In this document: positions 1 to 9,415 of the stretch, one piece after another
Layout of the letters: each line of letters opens with the position of its first letter
Numbering within the stretch: position 1 is the stretch's first letter
Source: Parvimonas micra
GTDB lineage: Bacteria > Bacillota > Clostridia > Tissierellales > Peptoniphilaceae
DNA: 64,000 nucleotides
Assembly (NCBI RefSeq): GCF_037482165.1
Contig: NZ_CP148048.1
Span: 868,001-932,000, forward strand
Direction: 5' to 3'
Position numbers and translations under genes: made by a program
Notes under the pieces: generated by a model
Databases searched by the model: none
Told to the model about the DNA's origin: nothing
The model's input: the letters and a program-made list of their open reading frames with translations, nothing else

Positions 1-241
1 GTGTAAATTGTGACACGACTAAAATTTCATATTCATTATCTAAAACAGAATGATTCATTTTATAATTATTATCTTCAAAAATCCTAAGATTTAAAGTTTT
101 TTTATAAATATAATTTAAATCCTCAATAGTATCTTCTTTTCCAAAGCCAACAAAAAGAAGGAGTCCTTTGTTTATTCTGGACACTTCCTTCTCATCAACT
201 ACTACTCTTGCAAAATTTACTCTTTGTATTACAGCTCTCAT
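1..241 (-). CDS. dtd: D-aminoacyl-tRNA deacylase (N-terminal part)
   Basis: The first 80 residues are visible; the gene runs off the left edge. It begins [13 protein letters not shown], the standard Dtd start, and continues with a [12 protein letters not shown] block typical of the family. Dtd hydrolyses D-aminoacyl-tRNAs (and glycyl-tRNA-Ala) in the cytoplasm and recycles mischarged tRNA. The ATG overlaps the rel stop codon by one base (TAATG), so it is translationally coupled and in the same operon as rel, a conserved Firmicutes order. The catalytic C-terminal half lies outside the window. Confidence 0.93.
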   Translation of the reverse strand, partial: MRAVIQRVNFARVVVDEKEVSRINKGLLLFVGFGKEDTIEDLNYIYKKTLNLRIFEDNNYKMNHSVLDNEYEILVVSQFT

Positions 242-2394
242 TAGGCTCTCACCCTATATACGTCAAGTATACCTTTCAAAGATTTTATCTTATTAATTAG
301 TCTATCAAGCTCATCAATATTTTTTATTTCTACAATAATGTTTGTAATAAAAGTTTTATCTTTTCCAGTTTTCGCAGTAATCCCAACTAAATTTAACTTT
401 GATTCTGAAATAATATGCGCCACATCTGCTAATGCTCCAACTTGATCTAAAGAAATAACTGCAACTTCAACCTTGTAAAATAAATTTTTAGTATTACTCC
501 ATTCAACAGCAATAAGTCTATCACGGTTTGTAACATTTTTTATGTTCGTGCAATTACTATTATGAACAGAAATCCCTCTTCCTTTTGTAATATAACCTAC
601 AATTTCATCTCCTGGAAGCGGATTACAACATTTTGCAAAACTAACTTCAATATTATCTATTCCTTTTACAATAACACCTTTAGAATTTAATTTATTAGTT
701 GTTTTTTCATTTTTTATTTTATTTATTATATCATCAGCAGATTCGTGATAATAATCGGTATAAAATTCTTTTAATCTTGGAATAATCTGTTTTAAATTTA
801 TACTTCCAAAACCAATACCAGCATACATCTCATCAATTGAATTAAAACTTAATTTTTTTGCAATTTGTAAAAGCCAGTCTTCTTTTAAAATTTTACTATA
901 AGTGAAACCTAATCGTCTAACTTCTTTTTCAAGCATATCTCTACCTTGAACAATATTTAAAGCTTTATTTTCTTTTTTAAACCATTGTTTTATTTTTGTC
1001 TTTGCTTGAGATGACTTAACTATCTTAAGCCAATCTTTACTAGGACCTGATGAATTAGGATTAGTTAGTATTTCTACTATATTTCCATTTTTTAATTTAT
1101 AATTTAATGGAACTATTCTACCATCAACTTTAGCACCAACACAATTATTTCCAACAGCTGTATGAACTTTATACGCAAAGTCAATAGGTGTTGCTCCAGC
1201 TATTAAATTAATAACATCTCCTTTTGGTGAAAAAACAAAAACTTCATCGGAAACAAAGTCTTCTTTAAAGGAAGTTATAAATTCTCTATTATCATTAACT
1301 TCTCTTTGCCAATCCATAAGTTGTCTAAGCCAAGTTAATTTATCATCAAAACTTGTACTTCTATCAACTCCAGCCTTATACTTCCAATGTGCAGCAATAC
1401 CATATTCTGCCGTCTTATGCATTTCAAAAGTTCTTATTTGTACTTCAAAAACATCACCTGAATTACTAATAAGAGTATTGTGCAAAGATTGATACAAATT
1501 TGGTTTAGGTACAGCAATATAGTCTTTAAATCTTGAAGGTATAGGTTTCCATTTAGAATGAACTATTCCTAAAACAGCGTAACAATCACTGATAGTTGGA
1601 ACTATAATTCTAACTGCTGTTAGGTCAAAAATTTCATCAAAGCTTTTATTTTGTTTATACATTTTCTTATATATACTATATAAACTTTTTGGTCTTCCAC
1701 TTATTTCACCTTGAATATTATGTTCTTTAAGGCTTTTACTTATTTCTTCAATTATATCATTTATAATCTTTTCTCTTTCACTTCTCTTTTTCTTAACTCT
1801 TTCTGCTAAGTCATAATATATTTCAGGTTCTAAGTATCTTAAAGATAAATCTTCAAGTTCCCATTTAACATTACTCATACCTAATCTATAGGCTAAGGGA
1901 GCATAAATTTCTAATGTTTCTTTTGCTTTTTCTAATTGCTTAGCTTTCTTCATATATTCTAAAGTTCTTATATTGTGAAGTCTATCGGCAATTTTTATTA
2001 TAATGACTCTAATATCAGAATTCATTGCTAAAAGCATTTTTCTAAGATTATCAGCTTGTGACTCTTGTTTGCTTTGATACTTAATTTTTTTAAGTTTTGT
2101 AACTCCATCAACTAGGTTAGCAATTTCTTCATCAAACATTTCTGCCATCTCTTCATAAGTAACCTCAGTATCTTCAAGAATATCATGCATAAGTCCAGCT
2201 ATAATAGTAGCATCATCCATATATAAATCAGCTAAAATATTGGCTACTGCAACTGGATGAATAAAGTACGGTTCTCCAGAATTTCTAAATTGTCCTTCAT
2301 GACATTCTTTAGTAAAATTATAAGCTTTTGTAATTTTTTCAACATCTGTACTTGGATTATAACTCTTAATTTTTGATAATAATTCATCTAACAT
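241..2394 (-). CDS. relA: Bifunctional (p)ppGpp synthetase/hydrolase Rel
   Basis: A full-length (717 aa) long RSH enzyme that makes and degrades (p)ppGpp for the stringent response. Domains in order: HD hydrolase with FIHP (His46) and MHDILEDT (His70/Asp71); synthetase from about 230 to 345 with [22 protein letters not shown], the RFKD motif, YQSLH and FEVQIRT; TGS domain near 390-450 ([13 protein letters not shown]); and a C-terminal ACT domain. RFKD in place of the EFDD of RelA-type enzymes is the signature of bifunctional Rel. A good AGGAGG site precedes the ATG. It follows recJ by 11 bp and overlaps dtd. The apt gene that lies between recJ and rel in Bacillus is absent. Confidence 0.97.
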   Translation of the reverse strand: MLDELLSKIKSYNPSTDVEKITKAYNFTKECHEGQFRNSGEPYFIHPVAVANILADLYMDDATIIAGLMHDILEDTEVTYEEMAEMFDEEIANLVDGVTKLKKIKYQSKQESQADNLRKMLLAMNSDIRVIIIKIADRLHNIRTLEYMKKAKQLEKAKETLEIYAPLAYRLGMSNVKWELEDLSLRYLEPEIYYDLAERVKKKRSEREKIINDIIEEISKSLKEHNIQGEISGRPKSLYSIYKKMYKQNKSFDEIFDLTAVRIIVPTISDCYAVLGIVHSKWKPIPSRFKDYIAVPKPNLYQSLHNTLISNSGDVFEVQIRTFEMHKTAEYGIAAHWKYKAGVDRSTSFDDKLTWLRQLMDWQREVNDNREFITSFKEDFVSDEVFVFSPKGDVINLIAGATPIDFAYKVHTAVGNNCVGAKVDGRIVPLNYKLKNGNIVEILTNPNSSGPSKDWLKIVKSSQAKTKIKQWFKKENKALNIVQGRDMLEKEVRRLGFTYSKILKEDWLLQIAKKLSFNSIDEMYAGIGFGSINLKQIIPRLKEFYTDYYHESADDIINKIKNEKTTNKLNSKGVIVKGIDNIEVSFAKCCNPLPGDEIVGYITKGRGISVHNSNCTNIKNVTNRDRLIAVEWSNTKNLFYKVEVAVISLDQVGALADVAHIISESKLNLVGITAKTGKDKTFITNIIVEIKNIDELDRLINKIKSLKGILDVYRVRA

Positions 2395-2405
2395 TTTCTC
2401 ACCTC

Positions 2406-4151
2406 CTACCTTATATCCTTAATGAGTAATTGTATTGATTTAGTATTCATATATTCGTTAATTACCGGAGTATATAAAATATCAATAAATTTATTTTTTA
2501 TATCATTATATTCTGACAATATATCATTAGTTTTAAACTTTTCATTAAAATACTTAATGTACTTATCATAATTAGTAAAAATAATACCACTAAACTCAAT
2601 TTCATCTTGTTTTAGAACTAATTTAATTACATTCTTATTTTTTCCAATAATTGATAAAGACTTAATTTCTACATTCTTAGTTCCAAATAAAGGTTCTGGA
2701 TTTGCTTTTCCGTATGGTTCTAACAATTTTAATTCATCAACTATATTATAATTTAATAATTTAAAATCTAAAGAACAGTCTATTTTTACTTTTTCAATAA
2801 AATTTTCAGAAGTTAAATCTGAATTTTTATTTAATTCATTTCTTAATATATCTAAATTTTCTTCTTTTATTGAAAATCCAGCTGCCATTGCATGACCACC
2901 TAATTTTTCAAAAAGATTTGAAAAATCTCTCAATTTTGAAATAATATTATAGTCTTCAATACTTCTTGCACTACCTTTTAGAATTCCTTCTTCTTTTGCC
3001 TTTGAAAAAACTAAAGTTGGCTTATAATAATAGTCTTTAATTCTTCCAGCAACGATTCCGGCAATTGATTCATGAATTTCTTCATCATACACTACAATAA
3101 TATCATCTTCATAATACTTATTATCTTTAATTTTTAAATTAACTCTAGAGTATGCTTCATTAGTTAAATCTTTTCTTTTATTATTTAATTCAACTAGTTT
3201 TTTTGCAAAATTTTCTGCAGATTTTTCATCTTCTTGTAAAAATAAATCCACACCAATACTTGCAGATTCTAGCCTTCCTGCAGCATTAATACAAGGTCCT
3301 AACTTAAATCCTAATGAGGTAGTCGTAATTTTCCCTATCTCATTCTCTTTTTTTAGTTTATTAACTCCAATATTATCACTATAATTTAATAATTCTAATC
3401 CTTTTTTCACGAAAAATCTATTTTCGTCTATTAAATCAACCACATCACAAACAGTACCCATAGAAACAAATTGCAATAAATCTATCAAATAATCTTCATC
3501 TCCACCTAATTCATCAAATAGCGCTTGCATTAATTTAAATGCAACACCAGCACCACATAATTCTTTAAATGGATATTCACAATCAACTCTATGAGGGTTA
3601 ATTACAGCTTTTGCTTTAGGAAGAATTTGGTTTCCTCCATCATCAAAACAAACTTGATGATGATCTGTTATAATCATTGGAATATTTAAATAATTACAAT
3701 ACTCTGCAACTTCAAATGCAGAAATTCCATTATCACATGTTATAATTAAATCTACACCTTTTTGTTTAGCCGTATCTACAATTCCTTTTGAAATTCCATA
3801 TCCATCTTCAATTCTATGAGGAATTGCAAAACTAATATTATCTGTAAAAAATCCAATACCTTTCATCAAAACAACTGTAGCTGAATTACCATCTTGATCA
3901 TAATCGCCTACAATTTGTATATGTAAATTATTATCTATTGCATCTACCAAAATTTCAATCGCGATATCTAGATCTTTCATCAAAAAAGGATTGTGAAGGT
4001 ATTTATAGTCAGGATATAAAAAATTTTTTACATTAGCAGAATCAATTTTTCTATTAGCTAAAAGTTGACATGTAATATATGAAAACTCACTATTATTTTT
4101 GAAATTATCTTTAGTTAGTCCATTATCAGATTTAATAAACCATCTTTTCAT
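2406..4151 (-). CDS. recJ: Single-stranded-DNA exonuclease RecJ
   Basis: A DHH/DHHA1-family 5'-3' single-strand DNA exonuclease used in recombination and base-excision or mismatch repair. The metal-binding motif DYDQDGNSA lies near residue 82 and the family-defining ITDHH near 160. The later GGHAMAAGFS stretch is the DHHA1 nucleic-acid-binding signature, followed by an OB-fold region. The length of 581 aa is normal for Firmicutes RecJ. An AGGAGGT site precedes the ATG. It sits between yajC and rel in a leftward cluster; a terminator separates it from yajC. Confidence 0.96.
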   Translation of the reverse strand: MKRWFIKSDNGLTKDNFKNNSEFSYITCQLLANRKIDSANVKNFLYPDYKYLHNPFLMKDLDIAIEILVDAIDNNLHIQIVGDYDQDGNSATVVLMKGIGFFTDNISFAIPHRIEDGYGISKGIVDTAKQKGVDLIITCDNGISAFEVAEYCNYLNIPMIITDHHQVCFDDGGNQILPKAKAVINPHRVDCEYPFKELCGAGVAFKLMQALFDELGGDEDYLIDLLQFVSMGTVCDVVDLIDENRFFVKKGLELLNYSDNIGVNKLKKENEIGKITTTSLGFKLGPCINAAGRLESASIGVDLFLQEDEKSAENFAKKLVELNNKRKDLTNEAYSRVNLKIKDNKYYEDDIIVVYDEEIHESIAGIVAGRIKDYYYKPTLVFSKAKEEGILKGSARSIEDYNIISKLRDFSNLFEKLGGHAMAAGFSIKEENLDILRNELNKNSDLTSENFIEKVKIDCSLDFKLLNYNIVDELKLLEPYGKANPEPLFGTKNVEIKSLSIIGKNKNVIKLVLKQDEIEFSGIIFTNYDKYIKYFNEKFKTNDILSEYNDIKNKFIDILYTPVINEYMNTKSIQLLIKDIR

Positions 4152-4183
4152 AAATACCTCCTTTCATCTTGCATATAAAGAAA

Positions 4184-4206
4184 AAATAGACGAAATCCGT
4201 CTATTT
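4184..4206 (-). terminator. Intrinsic terminator after yajC
   Basis: A 9-bp perfect stem (arms 4184-4192 and 4198-4206, 5-nt loop) is followed on the minus strand by a run of T. It lies between the yajC stop and the recJ start. Confidence 0.8.
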
Positions 4207-4214
4207 AATTAAAA

Positions 4215-4538
4215 TTAATTTCCTTCGCTATTTTCCTCTTCTTCATCATCTTCATTATCAGAAGGTTCTTCAGATTTGCTAACGATAGAATGAATAGCAG
4301 ATTTAATAAATTCTATTTTTGTTCCATCATCAGATGTTTCAATTACAACGTCAGTATCTGTAAGCTCAACTATCTTACCTTTAATTCCTCCAATTGTAAC
4401 TATATTATCTCCGATTTTTAAATTTTCTCTCATTTCCATTATAGCTTTTTGTCTTTTCTTTTGAGGTTTTATTAAAAGAAAATAAGCAATAGCCATAAAT
4501 CCGCCTAACATAACTAGCTGCATAGTTACTTGATCCAT
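4215..4538 (-). CDS. yajC: Preprotein translocase subunit YajC
   Basis: A small membrane protein that accompanies SecDF in the Sec translocase. It has one N-terminal membrane segment (about residues 5-22: QLVMLGGFMAIAYFLLI) followed by the family hallmark KPQKKRQKA. A compact cytoplasmic domain contains GDNIVTIGGIKGKI, and the tail is very acidic. I place the start at the ATG at 4538 (MDQVTMQ, 107 aa) because AGGAGG lies six bases upstream; a longer reading frame from 4580 has no such site. A TTGAAA-17-TAAAAT promoter lies upstream. secD/secF are not adjacent. Confidence 0.93.
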   Translation of the reverse strand: MDQVTMQLVMLGGFMAIAYFLLIKPQKKRQKAIMEMRENLKIGDNIVTIGGIKGKIVELTDTDVVIETSDDGTKIEFIKSAIHSIVSKSEEPSDNEDDEEEENSEGN

Positions 4539-4570
4539 AACATTCCTCCTAAACTTAAATATATGACTAT

Positions 4571-4599
4571 ATTTTAACACAAAATATATTATATTTCAA
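4571..4599 (-). promoter_or_regulatory. Predicted yajC promoter
   Basis: Minus-strand TTGAAA (4599-4594), 17-bp spacer, TAAAAT (4576-4571), about 33 bp before the yajC start. Prediction by consensus only. Confidence 0.5.
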
Positions 4600-4706
4600 A
4601 TATTTATAATTACAAATTACAATAAATTTTATATTTTGAAAATAAACAAATTATACTCCTAAAGATAGTTCCAATCTGTATTTTATGAATAAACATATTT
4701 TCTTAA

Positions 4707-4843
4707 AATAAGAACCCCACCCTTCCATGATGCTTCGCATCAGATGGGTTCCCGGGAACCTTGTTGTTTCACAATAAGAACCTCACCCTTCCATGATGCT
4801 TCGCATCAGGTGAGTTCCCGGGAACCTTGTTATTTTGCAATAA
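4707..4843 (-). repeat. Tandem pair of 66-bp AATAA-bounded structured repeats (copies 1 and 2)
   Basis: Two 66-bp units (4707-4772 and 4773-4838) lie head to tail and share AATAA boundaries. Each has a GAACC-CACC arm pairing with GGTG-GTTC, an internal TGATGC/GCATCA hairpin, then a GGTTCCCGGGAACC-type palindrome and TTGTT. Copy 2 carries a compensated pair change: CTCACC on one arm, GGTGAG on the other. Copy 1 has a change that is C-A on the plus strand but a G-U wobble in minus-strand RNA. The pair lies directly after the clpB terminator. Together with the yajC promoter it accounts for the 349-bp gap 4539-4887. Confidence 0.9.
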
Positions 4844-4844
4844 A

Positions 4845-4869
4845 AGAGCTAAGAAATTATCTTAGCTCT
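4845..4869 (-). terminator. Intrinsic terminator after clpB
   Basis: A 9-bp perfect stem, AGAGCTAAG/CTTAGCTCT, with a 7-nt loop and a minus-strand TTTTATT tail. It ends 18 bp beyond the clpB stop codon. Confidence 0.85.
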
Positions 4870-4887
4870 ATATTATCAAATGTAAAT

Positions 4888-7455
4888 TTATGAGATACAA
4901 ATTTTTCCATCAACATTTTTAAAATTAATAATAGAATCTGGCTTAATTTTACCTTCAATCAACTTTGTCGCTATTTCTGTTTCAATATTTTTTTGAATAT
5001 ATCTTTTAATTATTCTAGCGCCATAATTATAAGAGTATGTCGAATCTAAAATTAATTTCTTACAATCTTCATCCAAATTAATTTTTACTCCAATATCTTT
5101 TAATCTTCCTTCAATTTCTGAAATAGTCATATCAATTATCTTATAAAGTTCTTCTTTTTGTAATGGTTTGAATAGTACTATATCATCAACTCTATTTAAA
5201 AATTCAGGTCTAAAAGAGTTTTTCAACTCTTTCATAACTTCATTCTCAGCTTCTTTTGTAATTTTGCCATTTTCATCAATTCCATCAAGCAAGTAAGTTG
5301 AACCTATATTGGAAGTCATAATTATAATAGTATTTTTAAAGTCAACCACCCTTCCTTGATTATCAGTAAGTCTTCCATCATCAAGAACTTGTAATAAGAT
5401 GTTAAATACATCCGGATGAGCTTTTTCTATTTCATCAAATAGAATTACACAATATGGATTTCTTCTAACTCTTTCTGTAAGTTGTCCTCCTTCATCATAT
5501 CCTACATATCCTGGAGGCGCTCCTATAAGTCTTGAAACTGAATGTTTTTCCATATATTCACTCATATCTATTCTAACAAGATTTTTTTCGCTGTCGAACA
5601 TACTTTCACATAATGTTTTTGCTAATTCAGTTTTACCAACTCCTGTAGGTCCTAAGAAAATAAATGAACCAATAGGTTTGTTTTCGTCCTTTAACCCACT
5701 TCTTGATCTTAAAATACAATCTCTAACTAAATCAATTGCTTCATCTTGTCCAACAACTCTCTTATGCAAAATATCTCCGAGATGTAATAATTTTTCTTTT
5801 TCTCCTTCGACCAATTTCTTTATAGGAATATTTGTCCACTTAGAAATTACTTCAGCTATTGTTTCTTCTGTAACTTCTTCTTTTAAATAACTTTCTTTTT
5901 CTTTTTTCTTTTCATTAAGTTCAGCTAATTTTAATTCTAAATTTGCAAGTTTTCCATATCTTAATTCTGAAAGTTTTTCAAAGTCATATTCTCTTTCAGC
6001 TTTTTCAATATCTATTCTGACAGAATCAATTTCAGCTTTCACAGATTTTATTTCATTAATATCTTTTTTATCACTTTCCCATCTAGCAAGTTCAACATTG
6101 TACTTGTTTTTCACATCGGAAAGTTCTTCTTCTAAATTTTGCAATCTTTTTTTACTAATTTCATCAGTTTCCTTAACAAGACCTGCTTTTTCGATTTCTA
6201 ATTGTAAAACTTTTCTTCTAAGGTCATCAATTTCTTGTGGCATTGAGTCAATTTCAGTTCTTACCATAGAAGATGCTTCATCCATTAAGTCAATCGCCTT
6301 ATCCGGTAAAAACCTATCAGTAATATATCTATCACTTAGAGTTACACATGCAATAACTGCAGAATCAGTTATCTTTATTCCATGATGAATTTCGTATTTT
6401 TCTTTTATTCCTCTAAGAATTGAAATTGTATCTTCAACAGTAGGTTCCTTTACCAATACTTTTTGAAATCTTCTTTCCAAAGCTCCATCTTTTTCAATAT
6501 ATTTCCTATATTCATCAAGTGTTGTTGCACCTATTGTGTGCAATTCTCCTCTAGCAAGCATTGGTTTTAACATATTTGATGCATCCAAAGCTCCGTCGGT
6601 TTTTCCTGCACCAACTAAAGTGTGAATTTCATCAATGAATAAAATTATTTCGCCTTCTGAATTTTTGATTTCTTCAAGAACAGCCTTTAATCTTTCCTCA
6701 AATTCTCCTCTAAATTTGGCACCTGCTATTAAACTTCCCATATCTAATGAAAAAATTATTTTATTCTTTAATCCATCTGGAACGTCATTATTTACAATTC
6801 TTTGAGCTAATCCTTCAACAATAGCTGTCTTACCAACTCCGGGTTCGCCTATTAAAACAGGATTATTTTTTGTTCTTCTTGATAAAATTCTAATTGAATG
6901 CCTTATTTCTTCATCTCTACCAATCACAGGATCAAGTTTACCATTTCTTGCTTCTTCTGTTAAATTTCTTCCATATTTTAACAACTCTTCACTTGTACTT
7001 CCATCTTTATGTTCATTTTTCATATTCTTAATTCCCATCAAAGCATATTTAAAAGAGTTGTATGTTATGTTATACTTTCTAAAAATATCTGATGATTTTA
7101 TATTCTTTTCTTTCAAAAGAGAAAGGTAAATATGTTCAGGTAAAATTGTACTATCTCCTGTTCCTTTTATTTCATCTTCGGAATTAAGCAAAATTCTTTG
7201 ATAAACGGTATTTGGATAAATGTTAGAATCTCCATATTGTGAAGGTAAATTATCAAATGCAAGTTTTACATCATTTCTATAATTATCTATATTTACATTC
7301 ATGATATTTAAAATTTTAATAATTATATTATCATTATCAATCAAAGCTTTGTGTAAATGAATATCTGATATTTCTACATTTGCATTTTTTATTGCTAAAC
7401 TTTGAGACTCTTCTACAATTTTCATTGCATCACTACTAAATTTTTCTAAATTCAT
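4888..7455 (-). CDS. clpB: ATP-dependent disaggregase ClpB
   Basis: A hexameric AAA+ chaperone that, with DnaK/DnaJ, extracts proteins from aggregates after heat shock. Order: Clp N-domain repeats (1-150); NBD1 with GEPGVGKT; a long charged coiled-coil middle domain (about 400-520); NBD2 with GPTGVGKT and the [15 protein letters not shown] block; ClpB-type C-terminal domain. The full middle domain distinguishes ClpB from ClpC, and the 855 aa length is normal. It lies downstream of a DnaJ homologue with a 144-bp gap. That gap holds a 10-bp perfect inverted repeat (7473-7482/7498-7507) close to the ribosome-binding site. Read-through from the CtsR-controlled promoter at 8.57 kb is likely. Confidence 0.96.
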   Translation of the reverse strand: MNLEKFSSDAMKIVEESQSLAIKNANVEISDIHLHKALIDNDNIIIKILNIMNVNIDNYRNDVKLAFDNLPSQYGDSNIYPNTVYQRILLNSEDEIKGTGDSTILPEHIYLSLLKEKNIKSSDIFRKYNITYNSFKYALMGIKNMKNEHKDGSTSEELLKYGRNLTEEARNGKLDPVIGRDEEIRHSIRILSRRTKNNPVLIGEPGVGKTAIVEGLAQRIVNNDVPDGLKNKIIFSLDMGSLIAGAKFRGEFEERLKAVLEEIKNSEGEIILFIDEIHTLVGAGKTDGALDASNMLKPMLARGELHTIGATTLDEYRKYIEKDGALERRFQKVLVKEPTVEDTISILRGIKEKYEIHHGIKITDSAVIACVTLSDRYITDRFLPDKAIDLMDEASSMVRTEIDSMPQEIDDLRRKVLQLEIEKAGLVKETDEISKKRLQNLEEELSDVKNKYNVELARWESDKKDINEIKSVKAEIDSVRIDIEKAEREYDFEKLSELRYGKLANLELKLAELNEKKKEKESYLKEEVTEETIAEVISKWTNIPIKKLVEGEKEKLLHLGDILHKRVVGQDEAIDLVRDCILRSRSGLKDENKPIGSFIFLGPTGVGKTELAKTLCESMFDSEKNLVRIDMSEYMEKHSVSRLIGAPPGYVGYDEGGQLTERVRRNPYCVILFDEIEKAHPDVFNILLQVLDDGRLTDNQGRVVDFKNTIIIMTSNIGSTYLLDGIDENGKITKEAENEVMKELKNSFRPEFLNRVDDIVLFKPLQKEELYKIIDMTISEIEGRLKDIGVKINLDEDCKKLILDSTYSYNYGARIIKRYIQKNIETEIATKLIEGKIKPDSIINFKNVDGKICIS

Positions 7456-7472
7456 AATACTCCTCCTTTTTT

Positions 7473-7507
7473 TTGAATTTAACTTTTCACTTAAAAATTA
7501 AATTCAA
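7473..7507. promoter_or_regulatory. Inverted repeat in the clpB leader
   Basis: Perfect 10-bp arms TTGAATTTAA/TTAAATTCAA, 15 bp apart, just upstream of the clpB Shine-Dalgarno. It is AT-rich, so either a leader hairpin or an operator is possible. No CtsR or CIRCE sequence was seen here. Confidence 0.4.
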
Positions 7508-7599
7508 CATAATTAAATATTTATTGCATAATAATAAAACTTTATTCAACTTAACATATACATTCTGTAATAGATAAGTTAAATATCATTATTTTAATC

Positions 7600-8526
7600 T
7601 TATTTTTCCATTAATTTTTTATATAATTCTAATTTTTCACCTGATAAGTTTTTAGGGTTATTTATAACTATTTCAAGATATAAATCTCCTGTTTTTCCTT
7701 TTAAATCAGTATATCCCTTGTTTGAAATTCTTATTTTTTTCATACTTTCTATCTTTGCAGGAATCTTAACTCTAACATTTCCGTTTAAAGTTTCAATAAC
7801 CTTTGTAACTCCAAAATATGCTTCCCATGGATATAAACTAACTGTCTTTATTAAGTCTAAACCTTCAAGTCTATATTCATCATTTATAACATTTATTTTT
7901 ACATATATATCACCATCAAGCTTATACTTATCTCCATTGACTTTTACCTTTTTACCTGTTGTAATTCCTCTAGGTATCTTAACAGTTATTTTTTTAGGAG
8001 AATTATTTATATTGACGTAAAGTACTCGCTCTATTCCGGAATATGCTTCTTTAACAGATAAATTCAAGCTAGTTTCATATTTTTGTCTTTGAGGTTGTCT
8101 TCCAAATCCTGAGTAAGAATTTCCAGAATATGCATTTGAATTTGTAAAACCATCAAATCCTGAAAATCCGCTAAAATGTGATGAAGTTTTTCCACTTCCA
8201 CCAAAAAACATATTAAAGAAGTCAGAAAAACCACCCATATCACTTCCACTATAGGAAGCACTAAAACCATAATTTCTTGGGTCAAAATTATCTCCACCAC
8301 TAAAATTATAATTTGATCCGAACATATCATATTGTTTTCTTTTTTCTTTATCAGACAAAACTTCATAAGCTTCATTTATTTCTTTAAATTTATTACTTGC
8401 AGCTTCATTATTTTGATTAACATCAGGATGATATTTTTTTGCCAACTTTCTATATTCTTTTTTTATCTCTGCATCAGTCGCGTTCTTATCGACGCCTAAA
8501 ATTTTATAATAATCTTTATATTCCAT
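7600..8526 (-). CDS. DnaJ-family co-chaperone without zinc finger (CbpA-like)
   Basis: A 308-aa J-domain protein. The N-terminal J domain (1-70) has the essential HPD in [10 protein letters not shown] Gly/Phe/Ser-rich linker (about 75-145) follows, then the DnaJ C-terminal substrate-binding fold (150-305). The CxxCxGxG repeats of type I DnaJ are absent, so this is a type II protein like CbpA. It should stimulate DnaK, which is not in the window, and hand substrates to ClpB encoded downstream. The promoter carries a perfect CtsR operator. A classical dnaJ probably exists elsewhere beside dnaK (inference). Confidence 0.9.
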   Translation of the reverse strand: MEYKDYYKILGVDKNATDAEIKKEYRKLAKKYHPDVNQNNEAASNKFKEINEAYEVLSDKEKRKQYDMFGSNYNFSGGDNFDPRNYGFSASYSGSDMGGFSDFFNMFFGGSGKTSSHFSGFSGFDGFTNSNAYSGNSYSGFGRQPQRQKYETSLNLSVKEAYSGIERVLYVNINNSPKKITVKIPRGITTGKKVKVNGDKYKLDGDIYVKINVINDEYRLEGLDLIKTVSLYPWEAYFGVTKVIETLNGNVRVKIPAKIESMKKIRISNKGYTDLKGKTGDLYLEIVINNPKNLSGEKLELYKKLMEK

Positions 8527-8540
8527 AAATTCCTCCTTGT

Positions 8541-8557
8541 TTTGACTTTCTTTGACC
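8541..8557 (-). promoter_or_regulatory. CtsR operator
   Basis: The minus strand reads GGTCAAA-GAA-AGTCAAA, an exact match to the CtsR heptad repeat RGTCAAANANRGTCAAA. It lies between the -10 box and the ribosome-binding site of the DnaJ homologue, at the expected transcription start, which suits repression. Confidence 0.85.
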
Positions 8558-8566
8558 TTTAATTTT

Positions 8567-8595
8567 ATTATACCCTATATAGAAAATTTAAACAA
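8567..8595 (-). promoter_or_regulatory. Predicted dnaJ-like/clpB promoter
   Basis: TTGTTT (8595-8590), 17-bp spacer, TATAAT (8572-8567) on the minus strand, immediately upstream of the CtsR operator. Confidence 0.6.
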
Positions 8596-8705
8596 TATTT
8601 TTATAAAAATTAAATATGATTTTTAACTTTATTTAAATTTTAATATTGATTTGTACACTAAAAATTCATACATGATATTGCATACAAAAATATAAACTAT
8701 TTTAC

Positions 8706-8734
8706 TTGTATTAATAATTTTTATATTGTATAAT
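8706..8734 (+). promoter_or_regulatory. Predicted yedF promoter
   Basis: TTGTAT, 17-bp spacer, TATAAT, 36 bp before the yedF ATG. The -35 is weak. Confidence 0.45.
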
Positions 8735-8769
8735 TATATTGTATAAATTAATTTTTTTGGAGGTAAATT

Positions 8770-9369
8770 ATGAAAGAAATAAATGCTAAAGGTTTAGCTT
8801 GTCCTCAACCATTGATTTTAACTAAAAGAGCTGTTGAAAGTTCAGAAGAAAAAGATTTTTTAGTTATAGTTGACAATGATACTGCAGTAAAAAACTTAGA
8901 GAAATTTGCTAAAAGTAGCAATCTGGATTTTAAATTTGAGAAAATATCTGATAATGAATTTAATGTGTTTGTATCAAAAAATAACGAAACTTCTCTAAAG
9001 GAACCAAGTGCCTTTTGTTCTGTTGAAAACTCATCAGATACAGTAATAGCTATTTCTAAGAACTTTATGGGAAATGGGTCTGAAGAATTAGGAAAATTAT
9101 TAATTAAAGGATTTATTTATACATCAAGCGAATATGAAAAATTACCTAAAACTTTAGTATTCTTTAATTCAGGTGTTAAATTAACTTGTGAAGAATCACC
9201 TTGTATTGATGACCTACAAAAACTTCAAGAAAAAGGAGTGGAAATTATTTCTTGTGGAACTTGTCTTGATTACTTCGGATTAAAAGAAAAACTTTTAGTT
9301 GGTGAAATAAGTAATATGTATTCAATATACGAAACATTATTTAATGCAGGAAAAGTAATTAATATCTAA
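8770..9369 (+). CDS. yedF: Selenium-metabolism sulfurtransferase-like protein YedF
   Basis: A 199-aa two-domain protein. Residues 1-75 form a TusA-like domain with the active-site motif CPQPL (GLACPQPLILTKRA). The rest is a DsrE-like domain ending in SCGTCLDYFGLKEKL, the pattern of the YedF family. YedF commonly co-occurs with the selenophosphate synthase (selD) pathway, where a role in selenium delivery is suspected but unproven. It is a single gene with its own promoter, a GGAGG site and a strong terminator. selD and selA are not in the window. With grdX at 23.6 kb it hints at selenoprotein metabolism. Confidence 0.9.
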   Translation: MKEINAKGLACPQPLILTKRAVESSEEKDFLVIVDNDTAVKNLEKFAKSSNLDFKFEKISDNEFNVFVSKNNETSLKEPSAFCSVENSSDTVIAISKNFMGNGSEELGKLLIKGFIYTSSEYEKLPKTLVFFNSGVKLTCEESPCIDDLQKLQEKGVEIISCGTCLDYFGLKEKLLVGEISNMYSIYETLFNAGKVINI

Positions 9370-9377
9370 AAAAATCA

Positions 9378-9401
9378 AAACCGGCTAAAATTAGCCGGTT
9401 T
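9378..9401. terminator. Bidirectional terminator between yedF and the polysaccharide operon
   Basis: An 11-bp GC-rich stem (AAACCGGCTAA/TTAGCCGGTTT) with T-runs on both sides. It serves yedF (+) and the convergent operon ending at 9416 (-). Confidence 0.9.
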
Positions 9402-9415
9402 AGTTTTTTTTAAAA

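Noticed and set aside
4707-4843. Possible CRISPR array
   Set aside because: The two units are adjacent with no spacers, and the same unit occurs singly at other loci; no cas genes are seen.
8064-8375. 103-codon frame on the minus strand inside the DnaJ-like gene
   Set aside because: It is an alternative frame of the Gly/Phe-rich linker, with no ribosome-binding site and no protein-like pattern; the J-domain frame is clearly the gene.
7456-8600. CIRCE (HrcA) operator near clpB or the DnaJ homologue
   Set aside because: No TTAGCACTC-N9-GAGTGCTAA was found; only the CtsR site is present.
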